The notes beneath the pieces are model-generated. The model saw only the letters and a list, made by a program, of their open reading frames with translations. It was not told where the DNA came from and searched no databases. Shown in pieces: positions 17,738 through 26,310 of a stretch of 64,000 nucleotides of DNA. The DNA is from UBA8079 sp965205535 (lineage in GTDB: Bacteria > Pseudomonadota > Alphaproteobacteria > UBA6615): NCBI GenBank assembly GCA_965205535.1, contig CBDBHH010000005.1, forward strand, positions 806,001-870,000. Reading direction: 5' to 3'. A program made the translations under genes and the position numbers. How positions within the stretch are numbered: position 1 is the stretch's first letter; each line of letters begins with the position of its first letter.

Positions 17738-20700
17738 TCATGTCTGCGGCGAAACGGGTACGGTGAACCTGAAACTGGCCCCTCGTCCTTCCGCGGCATC
17801 AATCCAAATACTGCCACCATGGCGTTCGATAACTTTCTTGCAAATCGACAAACCCACACCATTGCCGTCGAACTTGCCGCGCTGGTGCAACGTCTTGAAA
17901 ACCTCGAACACACGCTCATGGTGTTTCGGGTCCAGTCCGATACCGTTGTCGGTGACGGCAAATTCGTACATGTCACCTCGGGTGTCCGCCTGAATTTCGA
18001 TCACCGGCGGTGAATCCGACCTGAACTTGATGCCGTTCGAGATCAGGTTCTGAAACAACTGGACCATGAGCGTGCGATCGCCGACGACAGCCGGCAGGTC
18101 ATCGCAACGAATATTCGCACCCGTGTCCGTGATCTGCCGATCCAGATTGAGCTTCACTTCATCGATGACGTCGTTCAACGCGACGCGCTCCGGCTGGAAG
18201 CCCGAGGTACCTGTCTGCGACAGCCGCATCAGATCATCTATGAGACCCTGCATGCGCTTGGCACCATCGACAGCAAAACCGATGAATTCACCGGCCTGTT
18301 CGTCCAACTGATCCGCATAGCGTTCCTGCAAGAGGTCGCAAAAGCTCGCGACCATCCGCAGTGGCTCCTTCAGGTCATGAGAAGCCACATACGCAAACCG
18401 CTCCAGCTCGGCATTCGCGTCCTCAAGTTCCTCGGTCCGCAGGCGTATTTCCTCACGCGCGGCGCGTTCTTCCGTAATATCACGCGCAATGACGATGTAG
18501 CCCTTCTCGCCATCCCAATCGATGGTCGCACCGGTCGAGCGGGTATAGAAATCCGTGCCATCGAGGCGTAGACGGCGAACGTCCGCCACGGGTTTCGAGC
18601 CACTTCCCGTGCCCATGACCTCACGAATTTTGCTGACTCGCTCATGCTCCTCGGGATGCACGAGATCCGCAATCATACAGCCGATCAGATCTTCGACATC
18701 GCGCGCGCCAAACATGTGCACGGCCGCCTGGTTGGCATACTCGATCATTCCGGCGCAATGCACGAAGATCGCCTCGGGCGAGAGTTCGAGAATATTTCGA
18801 TTACACTGCTCCAGCAGCTCCTGCGCCCGCTCCGCCTCGATTCGCTCTGAGACATCACGCATGATTGTCAGAATGGCCGGCGCGCCATCCCAGACATACT
18901 GGCTGCCGATTACATCGGCCATGAACTCACGGCCATCGAGGCGCCGTCGAAGAAGAGAACTGAGCGGGACCACACCATCGACAGCGACCCTGGCCCGGCG
19001 CTCCATCGCCTGCACACGTTCGCGCTCTGGCACAAGGTCCATCATCTGACGACCGATAAGATTCGGTACGCCCGTGGCGCCAAGCATCGTGGCGGCCGCG
19101 TGGTTTGCAAATACGATCTTGTCATCCACATGAACAAACACGGCATCGGGGCTCACATCCACGATCTGACGGTAACGCTCTTCGCTTTCCAGCAAGGCGT
19201 CCTGGGCCGCGACCTTCTCGGTGACGTCGCGAATAACGACAAGGACCCCCGCCGCACCCTTCCAGTCGACCGTCCGGAACCGGCCTTCACCCAGGAAGCT
19301 TGTCCCGTCCAGTCGCAACCGGCGCACTTCGAAAAAATCCGAGCCCTGATCATCCAGTGCCGTGTCGATATTATTCTGCAGAATTCCGCGATCTTCGGGA
19401 TGGATGGTGTCTATGACCTGCCGGTTGAGGAGGTCCGATTCAGATTCGGCGCGAAACATCCGTAACGCGGCATCGTTCGCGAATACGATTTCGCCATCGA
19501 CGTGAACCAGCATCGCGTCCGGACTGATTGCCGCGAAATCCCGCTGACGTGCCTCGGCTTCCCGCAAGGCGAGTTCTTTTTCAATCTGTTCGGTGACGTC
19601 CCGGATCACGACCAGAAGCGCATCGAGACCATCCCAGATGATCGGCTTGGCGCGGCCCTGGCCCTGAAACGTCGAACCATCGAACCGCACCTGTTCGACC
19701 TGCAGGAAATCCGACCCGGGCACGGACACATCATTGTCCCAGCTTTCGGTGACGCGCGCCCAGTCCTCGGGTGTCACGAGGCTGGAATTCTGAAGCCCGA
19801 TAAGTTGATCGGCAGCGGTCGCCGCAAACATGTCCGCCGCGGCCTGGTTGGCAAAGACGATTTCACCATCAACATGGACAATCACGGCGTCCGGGCTGAT
19901 GTCGGCGAAATCCCGCTGGCGTGCCTCACTCTCGACCAGCGCCGATGCCGTCCGTTCGTGATCGCTGAGATCGCGCACAACCATCAATGTCGCCGGCTCA
20001 TCTTCCCACACGATTTCCGCGCCACGGCCTTCGGAGGGAAACTCCACGCCGTCGAGACGCCTCCGGCGGACATAGATCGGGCCGGATTCCTCAGCGTCAC
20101 CGAGCTGGCTGTGGCGGTCCAGGACCTTCTGCAGATCCTCGGGAATAATCAGGTCCCAGGCCGAGCGTCCGACGAAATCGGTTTGCGACTGTGCGCCAAA
20201 CAATTCCACAGCGGCCGGGTTGGCCCACAAAACCTTGCCGGCGCGGTGGACGTAGATCGCATCGGGCACGAGCGCCGCGATATCGCGCTCACGCAACATC
20301 AACTCGGTCAGGCGCTGCTCGCGCGCCGCCTCGGCTGAAATGTCGCGCGCCAGGAACAGAACACCGAAAATTTCTCCAGCGGCGTTTTCCAGCGGGCTCA
20401 CGCGAACCGAAACGCGAACCGACGTACCGTCCTTGCAAACCCGGTCCACCTGGCGCGGTTCGACGGGTTGCGCGGACAACGCGCGTGAGAACAACTTCAG
20501 CGTGGCGCCGGATTCTTCAGCTGGACAGAGAAAGCTGACGTCACGCGTGCGCGCCTCGTCGAACGTATATCCGAACAAATTCTCCGCACCGGCGTTCCAG
20601 ACGACGATCTCGCCATCCGCCGAATAGACAATCGCGGAATCCTGCAAATGGGAGAACGCGGCTGCGAGCGGCGCATACAGGTCACCCGCGCCAACCGAAT

Positions 20701-20746
20701 TCCCGTCGGCATCATCCAAATCGCTGATGTCTAATGCGGTTCCCAA
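17738..20746 (-). CDS. Six-PAS sensor histidine kinase
   Basis: 1002 residues without membrane segments, so probably cytoplasmic. Six PAS domains follow one another at roughly 30-140, 150-265, 275-390, 400-515, 525-635 and 645-760. Several share an almost repeated core, such as SPDAVIVHVDGEIVFANQAA, SPDAMLVHVDGEIVFAN and SPDAVFVHVDDKIVFAN, which shows duplication within the gene. A helical linker leads to a phytochrome-type HisKA (ASHDLKEPLRMV) and an HATPase domain (NLISNGIKFRS, GVGLSICKKVIERHGG). The start codon is a TTG at 20746 with no well-spaced ribosome site, so the N-terminus is uncertain by some residues. It forms an operon with the Rcp1-like regulator. Confidence 0.88.
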   Translation of the reverse strand: MGTALDISDLDDADGNSVGAGDLYAPLAAAFSHLQDSAIVYSADGEIVVWNAGAENLFGYTFDEARTRDVSFLCPAEESGATLKLFSRALSAQPVEPRQVDRVCKDGTSVRVSVRVSPLENAAGEIFGVLFLARDISAEAAREQRLTELMLRERDIAALVPDAIYVHRAGKVLWANPAAVELFGAQSQTDFVGRSAWDLIIPEDLQKVLDRHSQLGDAEESGPIYVRRRRLDGVEFPSEGRGAEIVWEDEPATLMVVRDLSDHERTASALVESEARQRDFADISPDAVIVHVDGEIVFANQAAADMFAATAADQLIGLQNSSLVTPEDWARVTESWDNDVSVPGSDFLQVEQVRFDGSTFQGQGRAKPIIWDGLDALLVVIRDVTEQIEKELALREAEARQRDFAAISPDAMLVHVDGEIVFANDAALRMFRAESESDLLNRQVIDTIHPEDRGILQNNIDTALDDQGSDFFEVRRLRLDGTSFLGEGRFRTVDWKGAAGVLVVIRDVTEKVAAQDALLESEERYRQIVDVSPDAVFVHVDDKIVFANHAAATMLGATGVPNLIGRQMMDLVPERERVQAMERRARVAVDGVVPLSSLLRRRLDGREFMADVIGSQYVWDGAPAILTIMRDVSERIEAERAQELLEQCNRNILELSPEAIFVHCAGMIEYANQAAVHMFGARDVEDLIGCMIADLVHPEEHERVSKIREVMGTGSGSKPVADVRRLRLDGTDFYTRSTGATIDWDGEKGYIVIARDITEERAAREEIRLRTEELEDANAELERFAYVASHDLKEPLRMVASFCDLLQERYADQLDEQAGEFIGFAVDGAKRMQGLIDDLMRLSQTGTSGFQPERVALNDVIDEVKLNLDRQITDTGANIRCDDLPAVVGDRTLMVQLFQNLISNGIKFRSDSPPVIEIQADTRGDMYEFAVTDNGIGLDPKHHERVFEVFKTLHQRGKFDGNGVGLSICKKVIERHGGSIWIDAAEGRGASFRFTVPVSPQT

Positions 20747-20914
20747 ATCCCCTACCCTCAGTCGGTCAGGCCGTCGATCACACGCACGGAATGCGCAGAA
20801 TTCCGACCCCCCAACTTATTCGAACTTTGGTTAACAATTGTTTAAGGCGCACCCGCATGGTCGTCAGTCCGGCACAAGTTCGATAGACTGAAGTCCAACT
20901 TCCGGAGACGAAAC

Positions 20915-21781
20915 ATGATCAACATTGTGGGCTTCCGCTATTGCCGGCTAGGAACGGCCAATCTCGAGGAAACCGTCAAATTCGCCAACGACATGATCGG
21001 TCTGGAAACGGTCGGGCGCGAAAACGGTTTCGTCTATATGCGCGGCGACGACAGGGACCACAATATTTGCTACTTCGAAGGTGACCCGACGGATCACACG
21101 CTGGGTCTCGAACTGGATGGCTTCGATGAGCTCGATGCGGCTGAATCCGCAATGTCAGCTGCCGGGCTCGACGTTTACCGCGGCAGCGACGAGGAGGCCG
21201 CCGCCCGGCGTTGTATGGGCTATATCAACTTCAAGGATCCGAGCGGAAACTCGATCGACCTCACGGTCCGGCCATTCGCGGCCGGGCGCCGCTATTTCCC
21301 CAGCCGCGACGCGGGGATCAACGAATTCAGCCATATCGGGCTTGCGGTCACCAACCCGCGTGAAGCGGAAAAATTCTGGTCCGGGGTCTTTAACTTCAAA
21401 ACCAGCGACTGGATCGGCTGGTCGGCGTTGATGACCTTCGACGAGGTGCATCATCGCTTTGCGCTTTTCCCTTCCGACAAGCCCGGTATCCAGCACATCA
21501 ATTTCCAGGTGACCGAGACCGACGACGTCATGCGGTCCAACTATTTTCTGCGCGACCACCAGGTGCGCATCCAGGCGGGTCCGGGCCGACATTCACTCTC
21601 GGGCGCGCGGTTCCTGTATTTCTATGGGCCCGACGACATGATCTACGAGTATTCCTGCGGGGTCCGGATGGTCGACGACAGCTGGCGCGCGCGCCAGTTC
21701 CCGGTCAACGATGCATCCTTCTGCGCCTGGGGGTCGAAGCCTGACCTGAGTGTGCTCGAGGGCACCGACGCTGCCGAGTAA
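20915..21781 (+). CDS. Type I extradiol dioxygenase-like VOC protein, copy 1
   Basis: 288 residues made of two vicinal-oxygen-chelate modules, like 2,3-dihydroxybiphenyl dioxygenase. The metal triad is present in the C-terminal module: His140 (EFSHIGL), His194 (IQHINFQV) and Glu245 (YEYS). A His179-His180 pair (DEVHHR) may serve in catalysis. It would cleave a catechol next to its hydroxyls with Fe(II). GGAG lies seven bases before the start. A close paralogue follows 19 bases later. Confidence 0.87.
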   Translation: MINIVGFRYCRLGTANLEETVKFANDMIGLETVGRENGFVYMRGDDRDHNICYFEGDPTDHTLGLELDGFDELDAAESAMSAAGLDVYRGSDEEAAARRCMGYINFKDPSGNSIDLTVRPFAAGRRYFPSRDAGINEFSHIGLAVTNPREAEKFWSGVFNFKTSDWIGWSALMTFDEVHHRFALFPSDKPGIQHINFQVTETDDVMRSNYFLRDHQVRIQAGPGRHSLSGARFLYFYGPDDMIYEYSCGVRMVDDSWRARQFPVNDASFCAWGSKPDLSVLEGTDAAE

Positions 21782-21800
21782 CGGTCGGGACACATAATCC

Positions 21801-22655
21801 ATGATCGAAATCGTCGATATCCGCTACTGCCGCCTCGGAACAACCGACCTGAATTCGACTGTCGATTTCGCCAGAAACCTGATCGGACTGGAAGAAGTCG
21901 ACCGCGCCAATGGACAGGTGTATCTGCGCGGCGATCATCGCGATCACAACATCTGCTATTTCGAGGGTGACCCGAGCGATCATACCTTCGGGCTGGAACT
22001 CGAAACCTTCGACGCGCTGGAGGCGGCCTCGGCCGCGCTGCAGGCCGCCGGGATCGAGGTGCGCAGGGGCAGCGACGCGGAAGCGGCGGACCGGCGGGTC
22101 ATGGGCTTCATCAACTTCACCGATCCCACCGGCAACTCGGTCGACCTCGTGGTGCGGCCCTTTCACTCGGGTCGCCGCTACTTTCCGTCGCGTGATGCGG
22201 GCATCACGGAGTTCAGCCATATCGGCATCAAAACTACCAACCCGGCACGTGACGAAAATTTCTGGTCGAGCCTGTTCAACATCCGCGCGAACGACCGGAT
22301 CGGTGATGCCGCCCTGATGTCGTTCGACGAGGTGCATCACCGCATCGCGTTGTTCCCGACCGATCATGCGGGCATCCAGCACATCAACTTCCAGGTCGAA
22401 TCGATCGACGACATCATGCGCTCCCATTATTTCCTCACGGAGCGGCAGGTGCAGATCAGATTCGGACCCGGTCGCCACCCGACCTCCGGCGCGATGTTCC
22501 TCTATTACGAGGGACCGGACGGCATGACGTATGAATATTCATCGGGCGTGCGCCATGTGGATGAGAACTGGCGGCCGCGCCAGCTGCCCTTCAAGGACGA
22601 GTCCTTCTGCATGTGGGGCGCCCGGCCAAATATCCCGGAATTCTCCGACGGCTGA
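21801..22655 (+). CDS. Type I extradiol dioxygenase-like VOC protein, copy 2
   Basis: 284 residues, colinear and clearly paralogous to the preceding gene along its whole length: both share RYCRLGT, DRDHN/HRDHN ICYFEGDP and FPSRDAGI. The metal triad falls at the same positions, His140, His194 and Glu245. The differences fall mostly in the middle of each module and in the last 40 residues, so the copies may act on different catechols or form a hetero-oligomer. No ribosome site is evident, which suggests coupling with the first copy. Confidence 0.87.
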   Translation: MIEIVDIRYCRLGTTDLNSTVDFARNLIGLEEVDRANGQVYLRGDHRDHNICYFEGDPSDHTFGLELETFDALEAASAALQAAGIEVRRGSDAEAADRRVMGFINFTDPTGNSVDLVVRPFHSGRRYFPSRDAGITEFSHIGIKTTNPARDENFWSSLFNIRANDRIGDAALMSFDEVHHRIALFPTDHAGIQHINFQVESIDDIMRSHYFLTERQVQIRFGPGRHPTSGAMFLYYEGPDGMTYEYSSGVRHVDENWRPRQLPFKDESFCMWGARPNIPEFSDG

Positions 22656-22692
22656 ACCGTCCGGACCAGCATCAAACCGAGGACAGCAAAGG

Positions 22693-23532
22693 ATGTCGTC
22701 CATGAGCGATGAGAACGAGGAAAAACCCTCTATCATTCCGCCGAAAGCCTATGAAAATCCGGACTTCCTGCACAGCCGGGATGCTCGCGCGATCCGCATC
22801 CTCGCGGAGTATCAGGAACCGCTTTCCCGGTTCGAGCATTACGATATCGACGACACCATCGTCTTCATGGGGTCGGCTCGGATCAAGTCACCCGAAGATG
22901 CAGCTGCCATGGTCGCGGCGGCGGAACAGGGCGACGGAGACAAACAGGCCGCGGCACGGGCCGAGCGCATGTCGATCTACTACGAAGCCGCAAGATCCTT
23001 GGCCTTCAAACTGACCGGATGGTCGAAAGGACTGGGTGAGGACAAACGCCGTTTTGTCGTCTGCACCGGTGGCGGGCCGGGCATCATGGAGGCCGCGAAC
23101 CGCGGCGCATCCGAGGCCAAGGGAATGAATATCGGCCTGACAATCTCGCTGCCATTCGAGGATTTCGAGAATCCCTATGTCAGCCGAGAGCTGAACGTGA
23201 TGTTCCACTATTTCTTCATGCGGAAATTCTGGTTCACCTACCCCGCCAAGGCCGTCGTCCTGTTTCCCGGCGGCTTCGGAACCCTCGACGAGCTGTTCGA
23301 GATCCTGACCCTCGTGCAGACACAGAAAATCAAGAAGCGCCTGCCGGTCGTCCTGTTCGGGCACGAGTTCTGGGACCGGGTGATCGATATGGAAGCGCTG
23401 ATCGAGTTCGGGACCATCAGCCCGGACGATGTCGATCTCTTCTACAGAACCGATTCCATAGACGACGCCTATGACCACATAACGCGAGAACTCACAGCTC
23501 ACGGGCTCGATGAACCGGGCGTGGCTCTCTGA
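22693..23532 (+). CDS. LOG-family (Rossmann-fold nucleotide-binding) protein
   Basis: 279 residues. The core shows the lysine-decarboxylase-like signature: FMGSARI, CTGGGPGIMEAANRGA and FPGGFGTLDELFEILT. Proteins with PGGxGTxxE are often phosphoribohydrolases that release nucleobases such as cytokinins from nucleoside 5'-monophosphates; some are only known as nucleotide-binding. An extra N-terminal region of about 50 residues is typical of the longer subgroup. The start at 22693 has GAGGA nine bases before it; an ATG three codons later is possible. It follows the VOC genes on the same strand. Confidence 0.86.
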   Translation: MSSMSDENEEKPSIIPPKAYENPDFLHSRDARAIRILAEYQEPLSRFEHYDIDDTIVFMGSARIKSPEDAAAMVAAAEQGDGDKQAAARAERMSIYYEAARSLAFKLTGWSKGLGEDKRRFVVCTGGGPGIMEAANRGASEAKGMNIGLTISLPFEDFENPYVSRELNVMFHYFFMRKFWFTYPAKAVVLFPGGFGTLDELFEILTLVQTQKIKKRLPVVLFGHEFWDRVIDMEALIEFGTISPDDVDLFYRTDSIDDAYDHITRELTAHGLDEPGVAL

Positions 23533-23606
23533 TCGCGATCGCATGGTTGCGTTTGCCGCGCGCTAGACCATATCAATGCCAACACGAATGTTCCCGGGTG
23601 AACCAG

Positions 23607-23825
23607 ATGAACTTCCAGATCGAATACTGCAAGATTTGAAACTACGAGCCGCGTGCGCTCCGTGCGAGGGACCTGCTCGAACAACTTGGTGCAACCGTCG
23701 AGGTTGGGCCCGGACGCACCGGCGCGTTCGAAATCACCCGCGACGGTGAGGTGCTGTTTTCAAAACTCGAGAATGCGCGCTTCCCCGATGATGACGAAGT
23801 GCGGGCGATGGCGGATGGCGTCTAG
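23607..23825 (+). CDS. SelW-like selenoprotein (Rdx family, CxxU) with in-frame UGA
   Basis: Reading through one UGA at 23637-23639 gives a 72-residue protein beginning MNFQIEYCKIUNYEPRALRA. It ends normally at TAG 23823-23825. This is the prokaryotic SelT/W/H-like pattern: a first strand leading to Cys8-x-x-Sec11, then NYxPRA, a helix, and later GAFEITRDGEVLFSKLENARFPD. The thioredoxin-like fold and CxxU pair point to a small thiol redox protein. GGTGA, a partial ribosome site, precedes the ATG by six bases. Just after the UGA, CGAGC (23645-23649) can pair with GCTCG (23675-23679), leaving room for a bacterial SECIS hairpin; I cannot fold it here. The gene lies 74 bases after the LOG gene and 28 before ubiX. 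It would be lost if UGA were read only as stop. Confidence 0.85.
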
Positions 23826-23853
23826 CATCCGAACCGGCTAGAACCGCTGTTCC

Positions 23854-24453
23854 ATGTCTCATGATCCCTATTTTCCGCCGGGTGAACCACGGCGCCTGAT
23901 TGTCGGCATTTCCGGCGCGACCGGCATCGCCTACGGCATCCGCCTGCTGGAGGCCCTGCGCGACACCGATGTGGAAAGCCATCTGGTGGTCACCCGGCCC
24001 GGGCTTATGACGCTCGGCTACGAAACGGACATGACCCGCGACGATCTGTATGCACTCGCCGATACGGTCTATGCATCCAGCGATATCGGTGCGGCCATCT
24101 CGTCGGGGTCGATGATCACGCTCGGCATGATCGTTGCCCCCTGCGCCGTAAAATCGGCGGCCGAGATCGCGTCCGGTGCGACGCAGACATTGTTGACGCG
24201 CGCAGCTGATGTGACCCTCAAGGAACGCCGGCGTCTTGTCCTGATGGTTCGTGAGAGCCCCGTTCACACGGGCCACCTTCGCACTCTGACCGAAGCATCG
24301 GAAATCGGCGCGGTCATCATGCCGCCTATGCCCGCTTTCTACCCCCGTCCCGAAACCATCGAGGACATGATCGATCATACGGTGGGGCGCGCGCTCGATT
24401 TGTTCGGGATCGAGCATGACCTGCTCAAGCGCTGGACAGGAACGCCGGACTAA
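23854..24453 (+). CDS. ubiX: Flavin prenyltransferase UbiX
   Basis: 199 residues with the UbiX/Pad1 flavoprotein fold: GISGATGIAYGIRLLEAL (FMN phosphate loop), SSGSMITLGMIVAPCAVKS and ERRRLVLMVRESPVHTGHL, MPPMPAFY. It attaches a dimethylallyl unit to FMN to make the prenylated cofactor of UbiD-type decarboxylases, needed for ubiquinone and for some aromatic-acid decarboxylations. No ubiD is in the window. Its stop overlaps by four bases the stop of the convergent gene at 24450. Confidence 0.92.
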   Translation: MSHDPYFPPGEPRRLIVGISGATGIAYGIRLLEALRDTDVESHLVVTRPGLMTLGYETDMTRDDLYALADTVYASSDIGAAISSGSMITLGMIVAPCAVKSAAEIASGATQTLLTRAADVTLKERRRLVLMVRESPVHTGHLRTLTEASEIGAVIMPPMPAFYPRPETIEDMIDHTVGRALDLFGIEHDLLKRWTGTPD

Positions 24454-24872
24454 ATATCAGAATCTCTCGAATGACGACGCGGGATGAAAGCAAGCGCCCT
24501 CGCGTGAAACGCGATCTCGCCGTCCGCCGGCGGGCTCAGCACAACCCGCCACTGATACAATGTGCCATTGGCATCGGGCCGGCGAATAATCTGGCCGATC
24601 GTCGGCTCATAGGCGCCTGCCGGACAGCGCGGGTTGCCCCAGCCAATTAACATCTGCGTGTCGTGGACATCATAGAAAATGAGGTCCGCGGGCACGACGC
24701 GGCACCCGGCCCGGTCCACAACATGATCGATATCCAGAACCAGGGTCCGCGACCAGTCACCGGCTGTCCGGTTGGGATCGACCAGGTCCGGCGTGTGAAA
24801 TCGCATGCCATGGACGGTGTCGCCACGCCAGGCATCGGGATCATGTTCGGGCTCGGTGCACGTTGCTGCCAT
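24450..24872 (-). CDS. Hypothetical protein
   Basis: About 140 residues that I do not recognise. No signal peptide or membrane segment. It contains several invariant-looking aromatic and acidic patches (VVPADLIFYDVHDTQMLIGWG and RCPAGAYEPTIGQII) and looks like a small beta-rich soluble domain. Two Cys (in CRVVPAD and RCPAG) could be close in space. The ATG at 24872 is taken; a GTG two codons upstream is the alternative. Its tail overlaps ubiX by four bases, so the two genes converge without a terminator between them. Confidence 0.6.
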   Translation of the reverse strand: MAATCTEPEHDPDAWRGDTVHGMRFHTPDLVDPNRTAGDWSRTLVLDIDHVVDRAGCRVVPADLIFYDVHDTQMLIGWGNPRCPAGAYEPTIGQIIRRPDANGTLYQWRVVLSPPADGEIAFHARALAFIPRRHSRDSDI

Positions 24873-24955
24873 GGCCACGGATTATCGTGAACCGAACCGA
24901 AAACGCGCGGGCTATCGCCGCGCATTTACCCAAAAAAAGATGCAAAACCGGGCAA

Positions 24956-26206
24956 TCAGTTGAGGATCGAGGCAAACCCCCTGCCCGCCACGGACCGGTA
25001 CCATTCGACGATCAGGCGCCGCTCGTCATCCTCCATGAACGACACGTTCGCCGGGGGCATCGCACGGGTGTGTCCGGCCTGCAGATAGATGTCCCGCGCA
25101 TATGCGGCGATCTGCCGGTCGGTTTCGAGCTTGACCCCTTTGGGCGCCTTGATGATGCCGTCCCACCCAGTCACCGATGCATGGCACATGGCGCAGCGCC
25201 CCTGCACGACATCGCGCACGGCGTGGAACGTCGGCGCATCGGCGAAGCGCTGCTGCGACGGCGTCAGCTCCGTGCTTTCCTCGGCGTCGGTTTCGAACAG
25301 GGTCGAGAAAGCCGACAACCACATGACGATGATGAAAATCATCACCGTGGCACCCCATGTCCAGATCGGGTTGCCCTTGCGGGAATGGACCGAGTTGAAA
25401 TAGTGCCGGATCGTCACGCCCATCAGGAAGATCAGGCTGGCGATCACCCAGCTGAACTCGGTCGCGAACGCCTGCGGGTAGTGGTTCGAGAGCATCAGGA
25501 ACACGACCGGCAGGGTCAGGTAGTTGTTGTGGGTCGAACGTTGCTTGGCGAGGATACCGTGCTTGGCCTCGGGCGTGCGGCCCGCCTTCAGGTCCGCCGC
25601 CACAATGCGCTGGCTCGGGATGATCGTCAGGAAGACATTCGCCGACATGATCGTGGCCGTGAAGGCACCCAGATGCAGGAAGGCCGCGCGCGGCGTGAAC
25701 ACCTGGGTATATCCCCACGCCATGATGACCAGCAACACATAGAGGAGCAGCATCAGGGTCGTGTTGTTTCGACCCAGCGGGCTCTTGCAAATGAAGTCGT
25801 AGGCGATCCAGCCAAAAACCAGAGAGCCAAACGAAATCGCAATGCCGACGGCTGGCGAGATATCAAGAACGTCGGGGTCGACCAGGAAGAGCTCTGCGCC
25901 CATGTAGTAAACGAGCACCAGCAGAATGAAGCCCGACATCCAGGCCCAGTAGGATTCCCATTTGAACCAGGTCAGATGTTCCGGCAGTGCCGCCGGCGCC
26001 ACCAGATACTTCTGGATGTGATAGAAGCCGCCGCCATGGACCTGCCATTCCTCGCCATAGGCGCCTTCGGGCAGGTCGGGCGCCTTGCGCAAACCAAGAT
26101 CGAGCGCAATGAAGTAGAAAGACGAGCCGATCCAGGCGATGCCCGCGATCACGTGAAACCATCGTGCCGCGAATGACAGCCATTCCATTACCAACGCCGT
26201 TTCCAT
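24956..26206 (-). CDS. puuD: Membrane cytochrome-c urate oxidase PuuD
   Basis: 416 residues: a urate-hydroxylase membrane domain with about eight helices (1-305), then a C-terminal cytochrome c domain with the haem motif CAMCH (338-342) and a Met ligand candidate in TRAMPPAN. This is the PuuD family, which oxidises urate to 5-hydroxyisourate and passes electrons to the respiratory chain instead of making peroxide. The start at 26206 has a GA(G)5 ribosome site just upstream; the frame extends further only into the regulator's promoter. It is divergent from the LysR gene and belongs to the purine cluster that follows. Confidence 0.92.
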   Translation of the reverse strand: METALVMEWLSFAARWFHVIAGIAWIGSSFYFIALDLGLRKAPDLPEGAYGEEWQVHGGGFYHIQKYLVAPAALPEHLTWFKWESYWAWMSGFILLVLVYYMGAELFLVDPDVLDISPAVGIAISFGSLVFGWIAYDFICKSPLGRNNTTLMLLLYVLLVIMAWGYTQVFTPRAAFLHLGAFTATIMSANVFLTIIPSQRIVAADLKAGRTPEAKHGILAKQRSTHNNYLTLPVVFLMLSNHYPQAFATEFSWVIASLIFLMGVTIRHYFNSVHSRKGNPIWTWGATVMIFIIVMWLSAFSTLFETDAEESTELTPSQQRFADAPTFHAVRDVVQGRCAMCHASVTGWDGIIKAPKGVKLETDRQIAAYARDIYLQAGHTRAMPPANVSFMEDDERRLIVEWYRSVAGRGFASILN

Positions 26207-26310
26207 TACGTCCCCCTCGTGGTGCGCAAGCACCGGTATTTTGTGTATCGGCTCTTCAGAGCACAAAAGCTTACAGAGTTTGCAGCCTTTTCCGATAGAT
26301 TGCTCGCACC

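Noticed and set aside
23640..23690. A specific SECIS hairpin for the SelW-like gene
   Set aside because: CGAGC/GCTCG and an inner GCGC/GTGC pairing are visible, but several folds compete and the apical loop does not clearly show the expected G. Folding software is needed.
23653..23841. Short plus-strand open frame beginning inside the selenoprotein gene
   Set aside because: It is in a different frame from the conserved SelW-like sequence and has no motif; the UGA-containing frame explains the locus.
24863..26176. 437-codon plus-strand open frame opposite puuD
   Set aside because: Rich in Arg, His and Gln with no hydrophobic pattern; puuD on the other strand has the membrane and haem motifs.
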